This document shows positions 9,198 through 17,449 of a stretch of 64,000 bases of DNA, one piece after another. Within the stretch, counting starts at the first letter, position 1, and each line of letters starts with the position of its first letter. Origin of the DNA: Alphaproteobacteria bacterium (lineage in GTDB: Bacteria > Pseudomonadota > Alphaproteobacteria > Rhodobacterales > Rhodobacteraceae); assembly GCA_030429105.1 (NCBI GenBank), contig JAUIDE010000008.1:16239-80238 (forward strand), written 5' to 3'. A program made the translations under genes and the position numbers. The notes beneath the pieces are model-generated. The model saw only the letters and a program-made list of their open reading frames with translations, searched no databases and was not told the origin of the DNA.

Positions 9198-9787
9198 CGG
9201 TCCACCCTCTCGCGGGCGGGCGAAGGCGCGCCGCGCGCTGCGGTCGCGTCCGGCTGCGGCGCGGGGGCCGGGGCGGGCGCGGCGACGAAGGCCGGCGCCG
9301 GGGCGACGGCGGGAGCCGAGGCGGGGGCGGGCTTCGGCGCCGCGCCGCGCTCGGGCTCCGCCCGAATGGCGGCCGTCTCGACTCTGCCCGAAGCCGCGCC
9401 CGCGGCGGGCTCACGCGCGGGCGCGGACCGGCGCGGCGCGGCCTCGCCGGGGAAGAGCGCGTCGAGATCGATCAGCGCGACCGGGTCCATCCCGTCATCC
9501 GGCTCGATCAGCGGCGCCTCGGCCGTCTCGCCGAAGCGCTCCGGCGTCAGCGGCTCGAGCCCGAGCGGCTGCCCGTGCGCCGCGACGAGCGCCGAGAGCC
9601 GGTCCGGCGCGTTGAGCCAGGCCCATTCGGCGCGCAGCACCGCCAGCGCCTCCCGCTCCGCCGCGATGTCCCGGTTGAGCCGGGCCACGTCGCGCAGCGC
9701 GTCCTTCGTCCGGTAGGTGACGGAGAAGGACCAGGAGGCGACGGCGACGAGCGCGGCGAAGGCGAAGAGATGGAGGACCCAACGCAT
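9194..9787 (-). CDS. ftsL: FtsL-like divisome protein with a proline/alanine-rich tail
   Basis: A 197-residue bitopic protein. One N-terminal TM helix (about residues 4-24) is followed by a short coiled coil (LNRDIAAEREALAVLRAEWAWLN) and the LNAPDRLSALVAAHGQPLGL segment typical of FtsL, which links FtsB/FtsQ to FtsWI. The position between rsmH and ftsI is canonical. The last ~75 residues are low-complexity Ala/Pro, so the protein is longer than classical FtsL (about 120 aa). The ATG overlaps the rsmH stop (TGATG). Confidence 0.88.
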   Translation of the reverse strand: MRWVLHLFAFAALVAVASWSFSVTYRTKDALRDVARLNRDIAAEREALAVLRAEWAWLNAPDRLSALVAAHGQPLGLEPLTPERFGETAEAPLIEPDDGMDPVALIDLDALFPGEAAPRRSAPAREPAAGAASGRVETAAIRAEPERGAAPKPAPASAPAVAPAPAFVAAPAPAPAPQPDATAARGAPSPARERVDR

Positions 9788-10800
9788 CAGCGCATCCCCC
9801 GCGCGGCGCCCGAAAGCGCGGGCAAGCCAAGCGCGGCGGCGGAAACGGCGCCGGCCGGCGCGCCCGTCCGCCTTGCGGCGCGAAGCTTCGCGGACCGCGC
9901 GCGCGGGTTCCGCGCCAGCTCCGCCGCGCCGGGCTCCAGCGCCTTCTTCGTGACGATCTCGAAGGCGGGCGCCGCGCCCGCCGCCGCCGGGGCGTGGCGG
10001 GAGCCGCCGGGCGCCGCCCCGCCGCGGAGCCGCAGGAAGCGCTTCACGATCCGGTCCTCCAGCGAATGAAAGCTCACCACGGCGAGAATCCCGCCCTCCG
10101 CCAGCAGCGCCTCGGCGGCGGAGAGGCCGCGGGCCAGCTCCCCGAGTTCGTCGTTCACCGCGATGCGCAGCGCCTGGAAGACCCGCGTCGCCGGATGCGG
10201 CCAGCCCGGCTTCGGCCGGGGCAGGCAGCGCTCCACCAGCGCGGCGAGCGCGCGCGTCGTCTCTATGGGCGCGTCGGCGCGCGCCGCGACGATGGCCCGC
10301 GCGATACGGCGGGAGGCGCGCTCCTCCCCGTAGAGGAAGAAGATGTCGGCCAGGGCCGCCTCCTCCGCCCGGTTCACGATCTCCGCCGCGCTCGGCCCTT
10401 CCGATCCCATCCGCATGTCGAGGGGGCCGTCCTTCATGAAGGAGAAGCCGCGCCGCGCCTCGTCGATCTGCATGGAGGAGACGCCGATGTCGAAGACGGC
10501 CCCGTCGAGCGGCCCGTCAACCAGTTCCGCAAGGTCCCCGAACCGGCCCTGAACGATCTCCAGCCGCCCTTCGAAGGCCGGCGCCCATTCCCGCCCGCGG
10601 GCGACCGCCTCCGGGTCCCGGTCGAGCGCGATCACGCGCCCCGCGCCGGCCTCCAGCAGACCGACCGAATAGCCGCCCGCGCCGAACGTCCCGTCGAGAA
10701 AGGTCCCGCCCCGCCCCGGCTCCAGCACGGAGAGAACCTCCGCGAGCATCACCGGCTCGTGGAGCGCGCGCGCCGCGCGGAGCGCCGCCTCCGCGCTCAT
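9787..10800 (-). CDS. rsmH: RsmH (MraW), 16S rRNA m4C1402 methyltransferase
   Basis: A 337-residue S-adenosylmethionine-dependent methyltransferase that modifies C1402 of 16S rRNA. The start at 10800 gives [22 protein letters not shown], the usual HxPVML opening. The SAM-binding GTFGAGGYS follows near 35, then [16 protein letters not shown] and the C-terminal [13 protein letters not shown]. It overlaps the mraZ stop (ATGA). A longer in-frame start upstream would sit inside mraZ and is not needed. Confidence 0.95.
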   Translation of the reverse strand: MSAEAALRAARALHEPVMLAEVLSVLEPGRGGTFLDGTFGAGGYSVGLLEAGAGRVIALDRDPEAVARGREWAPAFEGRLEIVQGRFGDLAELVDGPLDGAVFDIGVSSMQIDEARRGFSFMKDGPLDMRMGSEGPSAAEIVNRAEEAALADIFFLYGEERASRRIARAIVAARADAPIETTRALAALVERCLPRPKPGWPHPATRVFQALRIAVNDELGELARGLSAAEALLAEGGILAVVSFHSLEDRIVKRFLRLRGGAAPGGSRHAPAAAGAAPAFEIVTKKALEPGAAELARNPRARSAKLRAARRTGAPAGAVSAAALGLPALSGAARGMR

Positions 10801-11264
10801 GCCGTGCGCGCCACGGACCAGGGCAGCGCCGAGGCGTTCTCCCGCGCCGTGCGGCGGAGATCGGCCTTCATCGCCGCGTAGTTCTCGGGCTTCCATATCT
10901 GGAAATGGGTGAGCCGGGAGATGAAGAGCGCGTCCTCCTCGATCTCCGCCAGCGCCTTCAGGTCCGCCGGCAGCACGATCCGCCCCGTCCCGTCGAGCGG
11001 CAGTTCCCGCGCCTCGCTGCCGAGCGCGTCCGAAAGCGCCTCGGCGACCGGGTCGAAGGGCGGCATGCTCATCACGCTTTCGGCGAGGCGGCGGTAATGG
11101 CCTGCGCCGAAGCCCATGATGGCCGGGCGCTCCATGATCTCCGGCATGAGGTAGAGCGTGGAATCCCCCCCGTCCCGCAGCGCATTGCGGAAGGGCGCCG
11201 GGATCGAGACCCGGCCCTTCGCATCGACCTTGTTGGTCGCGCTGGAGTGGAAGATCGTCTGCAC
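10797..11264 (-). CDS. mraZ: MraZ, dcw operon transcriptional regulator
   Basis: A 155-residue protein with two swapped-hairpin AbrB-like domains, each carrying the MraZ DxxGR signature: [16 protein letters not shown] near residue 12 and [15 protein letters not shown] near 90. MraZ binds repeats upstream of its own gene and controls the dcw operon. I choose the GTG at 11264 because the family N-terminus begins just before the first motif. The open frame continues upstream through the leader, but the extra ~100 codons overlap the hairpin region and do not resemble MraZ. Confidence 0.93.
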   Translation of the reverse strand: MQTIFHSSATNKVDAKGRVSIPAPFRNALRDGGDSTLYLMPEIMERPAIMGFGAGHYRRLAESVMSMPPFDPVAEALSDALGSEARELPLDGTGRIVLPADLKALAEIEEDALFISRLTHFQIWKPENYAAMKADLRRTARENASALPWSVARTA

Positions 11265-11317
11265 CGCCCGCTCCCGCCTCTCCCTCTGTCTCCGCGCCGT
11301 TCCCGCCGCCCGGATGT

Positions 11318-11580
11318 GAAACGGGCCGCGCACCTCTCGGGATGCGCGGCCCTCAGCCTGTCCCTCGGCGCCGTCTGACTGCGCCCGCCGCGTTTTCGCG
11401 GTCGTCTTCGCCTCACGCAGCGCCCCGGCGCCTGTATGAACCTGCCGATTTATCGTTGAGGCCGGAGGTCGCTGCGTTTCATGGTGATAGCATGGGATGG
11501 CATGGTCAGCAAGGGATTCGTATGGGCATTTCATGGGAAAGCGCCCGAAGAATCGCTCGAATGCGAGATAAGTCACAGCC
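11318..11580 (-). ncRNA. upsM: Candidate UpsM-like leader sRNA upstream of mraZ
   Basis: The 420 bases between ptsP and mraZ hold no gene. In Rhodobacter sphaeroides the dcw cluster has an unusually long 5' leader whose partial termination yields the sRNA UpsM. Here the same position has a long leader that ends in a strong hairpin (11323-11352) about 60 bases before mraZ. Only the 3' end is well supported. The 5' boundary is a guess, placed just downstream of the AT-rich repeat block. There is no primary-sequence comparison behind this call; it rests on synteny and architecture. Confidence 0.5.
11323..11352 (-). terminator. Hairpin in the mraZ leader (attenuator/terminator-like)
   Basis: A perfect 10-bp inverted repeat (arms 11323-11332 and 11343-11352, GGGCCGCGCA/TGCGCGGCCC) with a 10-base loop. 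Read on the minus strand it is followed by GTTTCAC, a weak U-tract. It lies about 60 bases before the mraZ GTG. That is the right place for partial termination producing a leader sRNA. Confidence 0.7.
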
Positions 11581-11590
11581 TGGCCGTGTA

Positions 11591-11627
11591 TTTGTTTTTG
11601 ATTTGTTCCCTTTGTTCTTTAATTGTT
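11591..11627 (-). promoter_or_regulatory. Four phased TTTGTT-type repeats, candidate MraZ operator
   Basis: On the plus strand TTTGTT occurs at 11591, 11602 and 11611 and ATTGTT at 11622, spaced 11, 9 and 11 bases, or roughly one helical turn each. The block is strikingly AT-rich in a GC-rich genome and lies at the upstream end of the mraZ leader. MraZ proteins in other bacteria bind three or four direct repeats with about 10-bp periodicity upstream of mraZ. The repeat unit here differs from the classical TGGGN box, so the assignment is an inference. Confidence 0.5.
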
Positions 11628-11684
11628 CACCAAGGTTAACAGGATTCTCGTGGGATTTCCCGCCAAAGCGGGCGGACAGGCGGC

Positions 11685-13922
11685 TCAGAGCTCTGCGGAG
11701 CGGGCCAGAAGGGCGCCGATGGCCGGGCGGGCCGGGGCGCCGCCGCTCATCGCCTCCTCGATGATGGCGCGCACGGCGCCGAGTTCGACCGAGCGGAGCG
11801 CATATTTCACCCGGCCGACCGAGGCCGGGCGCATCGAGAGGCTGCGGAAGCCGAGCGCGGCGAGCGCCAGCGCCTCCTCCGGCCGGCCCGCCGCCTCCCC
11901 GCAGAAGGAGACCGGCGTCCCCGCCGCCGAGGCGCGGGAGGCGACGCGGCGGAGGAAGGAGAGGAAGGGCGCCGAAAGCGCGTCATAGCGCCGGCGCACC
12001 CGCTCGTTCCCCCGGTCCGCCGCGAAGAAGAACTGCATCAGGTCGTTGCCGCCGACCGAGAGGAAATCGACCTCGCGGAAGAAGGCGGCGGAGGCGTAGG
12101 CGAGCGAGGGCGTCTCAAGCATCGCGCCGACCTTCAGTTCGGTCGTCACCGTATAGCCGAGCCGCTGGAGCCGCGCATGCGTCTCCGTCAGGATCGTCCG
12201 CGCGGCGTAGAACTCCGCCTCGTCCGCCACGAACGGGAACATGACGGAGAGCGGCCGCGCCCCCGCCCCGCGCAGCAGCGCCTGAAGCTGCATCTTCAGC
12301 GCGAAGGGCTTGTCGAGCCCGACGCGGATCGCCCGCCAGCCGAGCGCCGGGTTCTCCTCCTCCGGGCGCTTCATGTAGGGCAGCACCTTGTCCGAGCCGA
12401 TGTCGAGCGTGCGGAAGATCACCGGCGCGCCCTGCGCGGCGTCGAGCACCCGGCCATAGAGCGCCGCCTGGTCGGCCCGCCGCGGCAGGGTCGGACGGGT
12501 CAGGAACTGCAATTCCGTGCGGTAGAGGCCGACGCCCTCGGCCCCGACCTCGAAGAGATTGGGCATGTCCGAGAGGAGCCCCGCATTGATCTGGAGCGAG
12601 ATGCGGTGGCCGTCCCGCGTCTCCGCCGGCAGGCTGCGGATCGCGCGATAGCGCGCCTCCGCCTCCGCCGCGAGCGCGACCTTCTCCTCATAGGCGATGC
12701 GGAGATTTTCCGGCGGGCGGAGAAAGGCCTCGCCCCGGTCCGCGTCCACCACGATGGCGTCGCCGTTCCGCGCCTCCGCCACGATCCGCTCCGCGCCGAC
12801 GACCATCGGGATGGCGAGCGCCCGGGCGACGATGGCGGCGTGCGAGCCGAGCCCGCCCTCCTCCATCACCACGCCGCCGAGCCGCTTGCCGTGGTCGAGC
12901 AGCTCGCCCGGCCCGATGGTGCGGCCGACCAGCACCGCGCCGTCCGGCGGCGCGCCGTTCGGCGCCCCGCCCCCGAGCCGGCGCAGGAGCCGGTTGGCGA
13001 GATCGTCGAGATCGTGCAGCCGGTCCCTCAGATAGGGGTTCGCGGCGCGCTCCATCCGGCTCCGCGCGGCGGATTGCACCCGCTCCACCGCCACCTCGGC
13101 GACGACGCCGGCGGCCACCGCCTCATGGAGCCGCCGGAGCCAGCCCTTGTCATGCGCGAACATCCGGTAGGCTTCGAGCACGTCGCGATATTCCGCCGTC
13201 GCCTCGCCCATGTCCGCCGTCACCAGCGCGTCGACCTCCTCCCGGAGGCTCGCCATCGCCGCGTCGAGCCGCGCGCGCTCGCCCTCGACATCTTCGGTGA
13301 AGGGGTTGGTGATCGCCGCTTTCGGCTCGTGCAGGTGAACGACGCCGATCGCCGCGCCGTCCGAGGCGCCGACGCCCTCATAGGCCTTCGGCGCGGAGCG
13401 GACGAGGTCGAACCCCTCCCCGGTGAACTGCCCGGCGTCCGCCATCTCGGCGATCACCATGGCGATCACCTCGAGCGCGTCGATCTCCTCCTCCGAATAA
13501 TCCCGCGCCGCCGCGTTCTGCACGACGAGAACGCCCATGACCTTGCCGAGCCGCTGGATCGGCACGCCGCAGAAGCTCGAATAGATCTCCTCGCCCGTCT
13601 CGGGCCGGTATTCGAAGCCGGGCGCGCGCGGCGCGTCGCGGGAGGCGAAGGGCTCCGCCGAGGCGGCGATGCGGCCGACGAGGCCCTGCCCGAAGCGGAA
13701 GCGGGTGCGGTGGACGGCCTCCTTCCGGAGCCCCTCCGTCGCGCAGAGCTCCAGCATCTGCTCCTCGCGCAAGAGATAGATGGAGCAGACTTCCGCCACC
13801 ATGTTGACGGCGATGACGGAGACGATCCGGTCGAGCCTCGCCTGCGCGTCTCCCGGCTTCGCCATGACCTGGCGAAGCCGGCGCAGCAGCACGCGCGACC
13901 CTATGTCCGCCGGTGGCGGCAT
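11685..13922 (-). CDS. ptsP: PtsP, enzyme I of the nitrogen phosphotransferase system (EI-Ntr)
   Basis: A 745-residue PEP:protein phosphotransferase. An N-terminal GAF domain (about residues 30-165) is followed by the PTS enzyme I phospho-histidine domain, with active His361 in GGLGSHAAIVAR, and the C-terminal PEP-binding TIM barrel (YRTELQFL, GGNDLMQF, SFCGEAAGRPE). The GAF domain separates it from the sugar-PTS enzyme I. EI-Ntr passes phosphate to NPr and EIIA-Ntr, coupling nitrogen and potassium status to regulation. It lies 40 bases downstream of lysC, with a 7-bp hairpin at 13941-13959 between them. Confidence 0.95.
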   Translation of the reverse strand: MPPPADIGSRVLLRRLRQVMAKPGDAQARLDRIVSVIAVNMVAEVCSIYLLREEQMLELCATEGLRKEAVHRTRFRFGQGLVGRIAASAEPFASRDAPRAPGFEYRPETGEEIYSSFCGVPIQRLGKVMGVLVVQNAAARDYSEEEIDALEVIAMVIAEMADAGQFTGEGFDLVRSAPKAYEGVGASDGAAIGVVHLHEPKAAITNPFTEDVEGERARLDAAMASLREEVDALVTADMGEATAEYRDVLEAYRMFAHDKGWLRRLHEAVAAGVVAEVAVERVQSAARSRMERAANPYLRDRLHDLDDLANRLLRRLGGGAPNGAPPDGAVLVGRTIGPGELLDHGKRLGGVVMEEGGLGSHAAIVARALAIPMVVGAERIVAEARNGDAIVVDADRGEAFLRPPENLRIAYEEKVALAAEAEARYRAIRSLPAETRDGHRISLQINAGLLSDMPNLFEVGAEGVGLYRTELQFLTRPTLPRRADQAALYGRVLDAAQGAPVIFRTLDIGSDKVLPYMKRPEEENPALGWRAIRVGLDKPFALKMQLQALLRGAGARPLSVMFPFVADEAEFYAARTILTETHARLQRLGYTVTTELKVGAMLETPSLAYASAAFFREVDFLSVGGNDLMQFFFAADRGNERVRRRYDALSAPFLSFLRRVASRASAAGTPVSFCGEAAGRPEEALALAALGFRSLSMRPASVGRVKYALRSVELGAVRAIIEEAMSGGAPARPAIGALLARSAEL

Positions 13923-13962
13923 CAGCGATCCCCCCTGTCACCGGCGCTTTCTGCGCCGGCGT

Positions 13963-15213
13963 TCAGACCTTGTCGAGACCGAAGGCCGCGTGCAACGACT
14001 GCACGGCCAGTTCAAGATACTTGCGGCTGATGAGCACGCTCACCTTGATCTCGGAGGTCGTGATGACCTTGATGTTCACGCCGTCAGCCGCGAGGGCGCT
14101 GAACATCGTCTGCGCCACGCCGGAATGGGAGCGCATGCCGACGCCGACGACGGAGACCTTCGCCACGTCGTCGTCCACCACGATCTCGCGATAGCCGATC
14201 TTCGGCTCCGCGTTCTCGAGGAGATGCTTCGCCCGCGCCACGTCGTCCTCCGCGCAGGAGAAGGTCATGTCGGTGAACCCGTCCTCGGAGATGTTCTGGA
14301 CGATCATGTCCACGTTCACCCCGCCCTCGGCGAGCGGGCCGAAGATCGAGGCGGCGACGCCCGGCCGGTCCGCCACCTTCAGCAGCGTGACCTTGGCCTG
14401 CCCGCGCTCGGCGGCGATGCCGGAGACGACGTTCTTCTCCACGATTTCCTCCTCTGGGCAGACGAGCGTGCCCGGATCGTCGCTGAAGCTGGAGCGGACC
14501 ATCAGCTTCACGTTATGGTTCATGGCGAGCTCGACGGAGCGGGTCTGGAGCACTTTCGCGCCGAGCGAGGCAAGCTCCAACATCTCCTCGAAGCTGATGC
14601 GGGAGAGCTTCCGCGCCTTCCGCTCGATCCGAGGGTCGGTGGTGTAGACGCCGTCCACATCCGTATAGATGTCGCAGCGCTCCGCGCCGAGCGCGGCGGC
14701 GAAGGCGACGGCGGAGGTGTCCGAGCCGCCACGGCCGAGCGTGGTGATCCGCCCCTCCGGGCTCACGCCCTGGAAGCCGGCGATGACGGCGTGCATCCCC
14801 TGCCCGAACCGCTCCACGATCTTCGTCGTGTCGATGCCGGTGATCCGGGCCGAGCCGTGGGCGGCGGTCGTCATCACCGGGGCCTGCCAGCCGGCCCAGG
14901 AGCGGGCGGGCACGCCCATCTCCTGCAGGACGATGGCCATGAGCCCGCTCGTCACCTGCTCGCCGCTCGCAACCACGCTGTCATATTCGCGCGCGTCGTA
15001 GAAACCGGGGCTGTTCGCGCCCGGCGTCGCCGCCGCCTCGCGCACATAACCCACCAGCCGGTTCGTCTCCCCCGCCATGGCGGAGACGATGACGGCGACG
15101 TGATAGCCCGCCTCGACCTCGCGTTTGACGCGCGCCGCCGCGTTGCGGATTCGCTCCATGTCGGCGACCGAGGTGCCGCCGAACTTCATCACGAGACGGG
15201 GGGGTGTCGTCAT
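13963..15213 (-). CDS. lysC: Aspartate kinase
   Basis: A 416-residue monofunctional aspartokinase making aspartyl phosphate for lysine, threonine and methionine synthesis. The N-terminus has the substrate motif VMKFGGTSVAD, then TLGRGGSDTSAVA near 205 and YTDVDGVYTTDPR near 225. Two ACT domains for feedback regulation occupy about residues 265-410. A good sigma-70-like promoter lies 35-70 bases upstream. The lysC-ptsP pairing is common in alphaproteobacteria. Confidence 0.96.
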   Translation of the reverse strand: MTTPPRLVMKFGGTSVADMERIRNAAARVKREVEAGYHVAVIVSAMAGETNRLVGYVREAAATPGANSPGFYDAREYDSVVASGEQVTSGLMAIVLQEMGVPARSWAGWQAPVMTTAAHGSARITGIDTTKIVERFGQGMHAVIAGFQGVSPEGRITTLGRGGSDTSAVAFAAALGAERCDIYTDVDGVYTTDPRIERKARKLSRISFEEMLELASLGAKVLQTRSVELAMNHNVKLMVRSSFSDDPGTLVCPEEEIVEKNVVSGIAAERGQAKVTLLKVADRPGVAASIFGPLAEGGVNVDMIVQNISEDGFTDMTFSCAEDDVARAKHLLENAEPKIGYREIVVDDDVAKVSVVGVGMRSHSGVAQTMFSALAADGVNIKVITTSEIKVSVLISRKYLELAVQSLHAAFGLDKV

Positions 15214-15254
15214 CCGCGGCTCCTGCTCGCCCGGCCGTCCCGGCGGGCGGGTGC

Positions 15255-15283
15255 GCTATATCGCCGGGGGCGCGGGGGGGCAA
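15255..15283 (-). promoter_or_regulatory. Candidate lysC promoter
   Basis: On the minus strand TTGCCC (15283-15278) is followed by a 17-base spacer and TATAGC (15260-15255). This would start transcription about 35 bases before the lysC ATG. The spacer is extremely GC-rich. Confidence 0.45.
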
Positions 15284-15515
15284 GGCGTTCCGCTTGACGG
15301 GAGGGGGCGAGGATTCCCGCCTTATGCCGGAACCATGATCCGCCGGCGGGAGAGAGATCGCTCAACCATTTTCACCCGATCAAGGCCGTCCCGTCAGCAG
15401 CCTGAGCCATAGCACCGGGAGGAGCCCCGAATGCCCCGCGGGCACGCTGGGGTATCATGATAGGTTCACCTTTTAAGCCAGATACTTGACGCCCCTGCGC
15501 ACTGTGCGCAGCCCC
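15284..15515. other. Non-coding stretch between lysC and the DUF1178 gene
   Basis: I see no gene here. The only clear structure is a 7-bp stem with a 3-base loop at 15495-15511 (CTGCGCA-CTG-TGCGCAG), a few bases past the DUF1178 stop on the minus strand, which could be its terminator. It has no U-tract. Confidence 0.4.
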
Positions 15516-15950
15516 TCAATCGTCCCGCCGCGGCAGGAACGGCAGCGGGGCGACCGGCACGCCCTCCTCGATCAGCGCCTTCGCCTCCTCGGCGGTCGCC
15601 TCGCCGTGGATCGGGCGGGCCTCGGCCTCGCCGAGATGCATGGCCCGCGCCTCCGTGGCGAAGCGCCGGCCGACCCAGGCGGATTTCGCCTCGATCTCCC
15701 GCCGGAGCGCGGCGAGCTTCTCCACGATCTCGGCCGGGGCGGGGGCGGAGAGCATCGGCTCCGCCGGGGCCGCCCGCTTGTTGCCCTTCACCGGCACGCC
15801 CGGCGCCATCAGCGCCTTCTCCACCTTCGGCGAGCCGCAGAGCGCGCAGGAGACGAGGCCCCGCGCCGCCTGTTCGTCATAGGCTGCGGCGGAGCCGAAC
15901 CAGGCTTCGAAGGCGTGGCCCTCGGCGCAGCGAAGGTCGTAGCGGATCAT
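15516..15950 (-). CDS. DUF1178 family protein
   Basis: A 144-residue protein opening MIRYDLRCAEGHAFEAWFGS, the standard DUF1178 N-terminus. A second CxxC (CALCGS, about residues 36-39) follows, and the protein ends with an alpha-helical, acidic tail. The two cysteine sites suggest a small zinc-ribbon-like N-terminus. Its function is not established. I start at the ATG at 15950, because the family begins MIxYxLxC and the upstream in-frame extension would run into the phoR promoter region. It is divergent from phoR. Confidence 0.88.
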   Translation of the reverse strand: MIRYDLRCAEGHAFEAWFGSAAAYDEQAARGLVSCALCGSPKVEKALMAPGVPVKGNKRAAPAEPMLSAPAPAEIVEKLAALRREIEAKSAWVGRRFATEARAMHLGEAEARPIHGEATAEEAKALIEEGVPVAPLPFLPRRDD

Positions 15951-16044
15951 GGCCCCTCTCTTCTCACAGGGGCATATATAAGACGTTTCCGTGAAAGCCA
16001 TCGCGCTTCTTTCGCGGCCCGGGCTCGGCTATCAGGGATGGATC

Positions 16045-17292
16045 ATGCCGCGCCTCCCCGACCTCGCCCGCCTCGCGGGCCGCCTTTTTGTCCGCCCGTC
16101 CGAGGCGGAGCCGGAAGCGGCGTCTCCGGCCCCGGAGCCGCCGCCCGTCGCGCCGCCGCCGCCGGCCCGCTCGCCCGATTCCGAGGCGCTGGATCGGTTG
16201 CCCGCCGCCCTCCTCCTCGTCGACGAAGACCTCCGCATCCGCCGCATCAACCCGGAGGCGCTGCGGCTCCTCGCCGAGGAATCGGGGCCTAGCGTGGAGG
16301 CGGCGGTCGACCTGCCGCTCGTCTCGCTGATCCGCGCGCCGGGGCTGATCGAGGCGATCGAGGACACAATCACCGACGGCGCGCCGCGGAGCGTCGAGGC
16401 GCCGCTGATCCGCAAGCGGACGGAGCGGCGGCTCCTCGCCCATGTCCGCGCCCTCGGCCCCGCCGCCCCGCGGGAGCCCGCCGCGCTCGTGCTGATCGAG
16501 GACCGCACGCGCATCCGCCAGATCGAGGAGATGCGGCAGGACTTCATCGCCAATGCGAGCCACGAGCTGAAGACCCCGCTCGCCTCCATCATCGGCTTCA
16601 TCGAGACCCTTCAGGGCCCCGCGAAGGACGACCCGGCCGCCCGCGCCCGCTTCCTCGGCATCATGGCGACGCAGGCGGAGCGCATGAAGCGGCTGGTGGA
16701 GGACCTCATGTCCCTCTCCCGCATCGAGATGAACGCCCATGTCCGGCCCAAGGGCGCGGTGGACCTCGCCGCCCTCGCCCATGCGACCGTGGCGGCGATG
16801 GAGCCGGTCGCGCGCGAGGCGGGGGCGACGCTTGCGCTGGAGGTGGAGGGCGAGGGGCCCGTCGTCGCGGGCGACCAGGACCAGCTCGCCCAGCTCCTGA
16901 CCAACCTCCTCGACAACGCGATCAAGTATGGCGGCGAGGGCGTGACCGTCACGATCCACCGCGCCGCGCCCGCGCCGGAATGGCCCGGAATGGTCGGCCT
17001 GACCGTGGCCGACGACGGCCCCGGAATCCCACGGGAGCACCTGCCGCGGCTGACCGAGCGGTTCTACCGGGTCTCCGTCGCGCGCAGCAAGGCGGTGGGG
17101 GGCACAGGGCTCGGCCTCGCCATCGCCAAACACATCCTCACGCGCCATCGCGGCGAACTCCAGATCCGCTCGAAACTCGGCGAGGGCAGCGCCTTCACGA
17201 TCTGGATGCCGCCGGCGCCCGACTCGCGAACGGCGCCCGCTTCTGTGACGAAACCGGCGGAGACGCGGCCCGCCAGCGTCGACAAATCCTGA
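16045..17292 (+). CDS. phoR: PhoR-type sensor histidine kinase of the phosphate regulon
   Basis: A 415-residue kinase. A proline/alanine-rich N-terminal linker is followed by a PAS-like domain (DRLPAALLLVDEDLRIRRIN near 50), a HisKA domain with phospho-acceptor His173 in NASHELKTPLAS, and an HATPase domain (N box DNAIKYGGEG, DDGPGIP, GGTGLGLAI). No membrane helix is visible, so it looks cytosolic and may sense through the Pst transporter and PhoU. I prefer ATG 16045, which has AGGGATGG upstream, over the GTG at 15991, which has no ribosome site. It precedes pstSCAB-phoU-phoB. Confidence 0.88.
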   Translation: MPRLPDLARLAGRLFVRPSEAEPEAASPAPEPPPVAPPPPARSPDSEALDRLPAALLLVDEDLRIRRINPEALRLLAEESGPSVEAAVDLPLVSLIRAPGLIEAIEDTITDGAPRSVEAPLIRKRTERRLLAHVRALGPAAPREPAALVLIEDRTRIRQIEEMRQDFIANASHELKTPLASIIGFIETLQGPAKDDPAARARFLGIMATQAERMKRLVEDLMSLSRIEMNAHVRPKGAVDLAALAHATVAAMEPVAREAGATLALEVEGEGPVVAGDQDQLAQLLTNLLDNAIKYGGEGVTVTIHRAAPAPEWPGMVGLTVADDGPGIPREHLPRLTERFYRVSVARSKAVGGTGLGLAIAKHILTRHRGELQIRSKLGEGSAFTIWMPPAPDSRTAPASVTKPAETRPASVDKS

Positions 17293-17319
17293 ATTTCGCC
17301 GCTGTTCCAGCGCTTAACA

Positions 17320-17337
17320 CTGTCACAAAACTGTTTT
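17320..17337 (+). promoter_or_regulatory. PHO box upstream of pstS
   Basis: CTGTCAC-AAAA-CTGTTTT matches the PhoB direct-repeat consensus (7-mer, 4-base spacer, 7-mer) at most positions, with a perfect first half. A CATAGA element at 17346-17351 could serve as the -10. The pstS ATG lies 112 bases downstream of the box. Confidence 0.85.
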
Positions 17338-17449
17338 CCGTTCGTCATAGAAACACGTCGCCCGGCGGCTAGGCACGGCCCCCGAGACAGGGCGCGCGTC
17401 GTTCTGCTCGTCAAAACGCAGAAACGATCCTCGATATGGAGAGATTCAC

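Noticed and set aside
11265-11576. An in-frame upstream extension of mraZ of about 100 codons.
   Set aside because: It crosses the leader hairpin, does not look like MraZ, and the family N-terminus fits the GTG at 11264.
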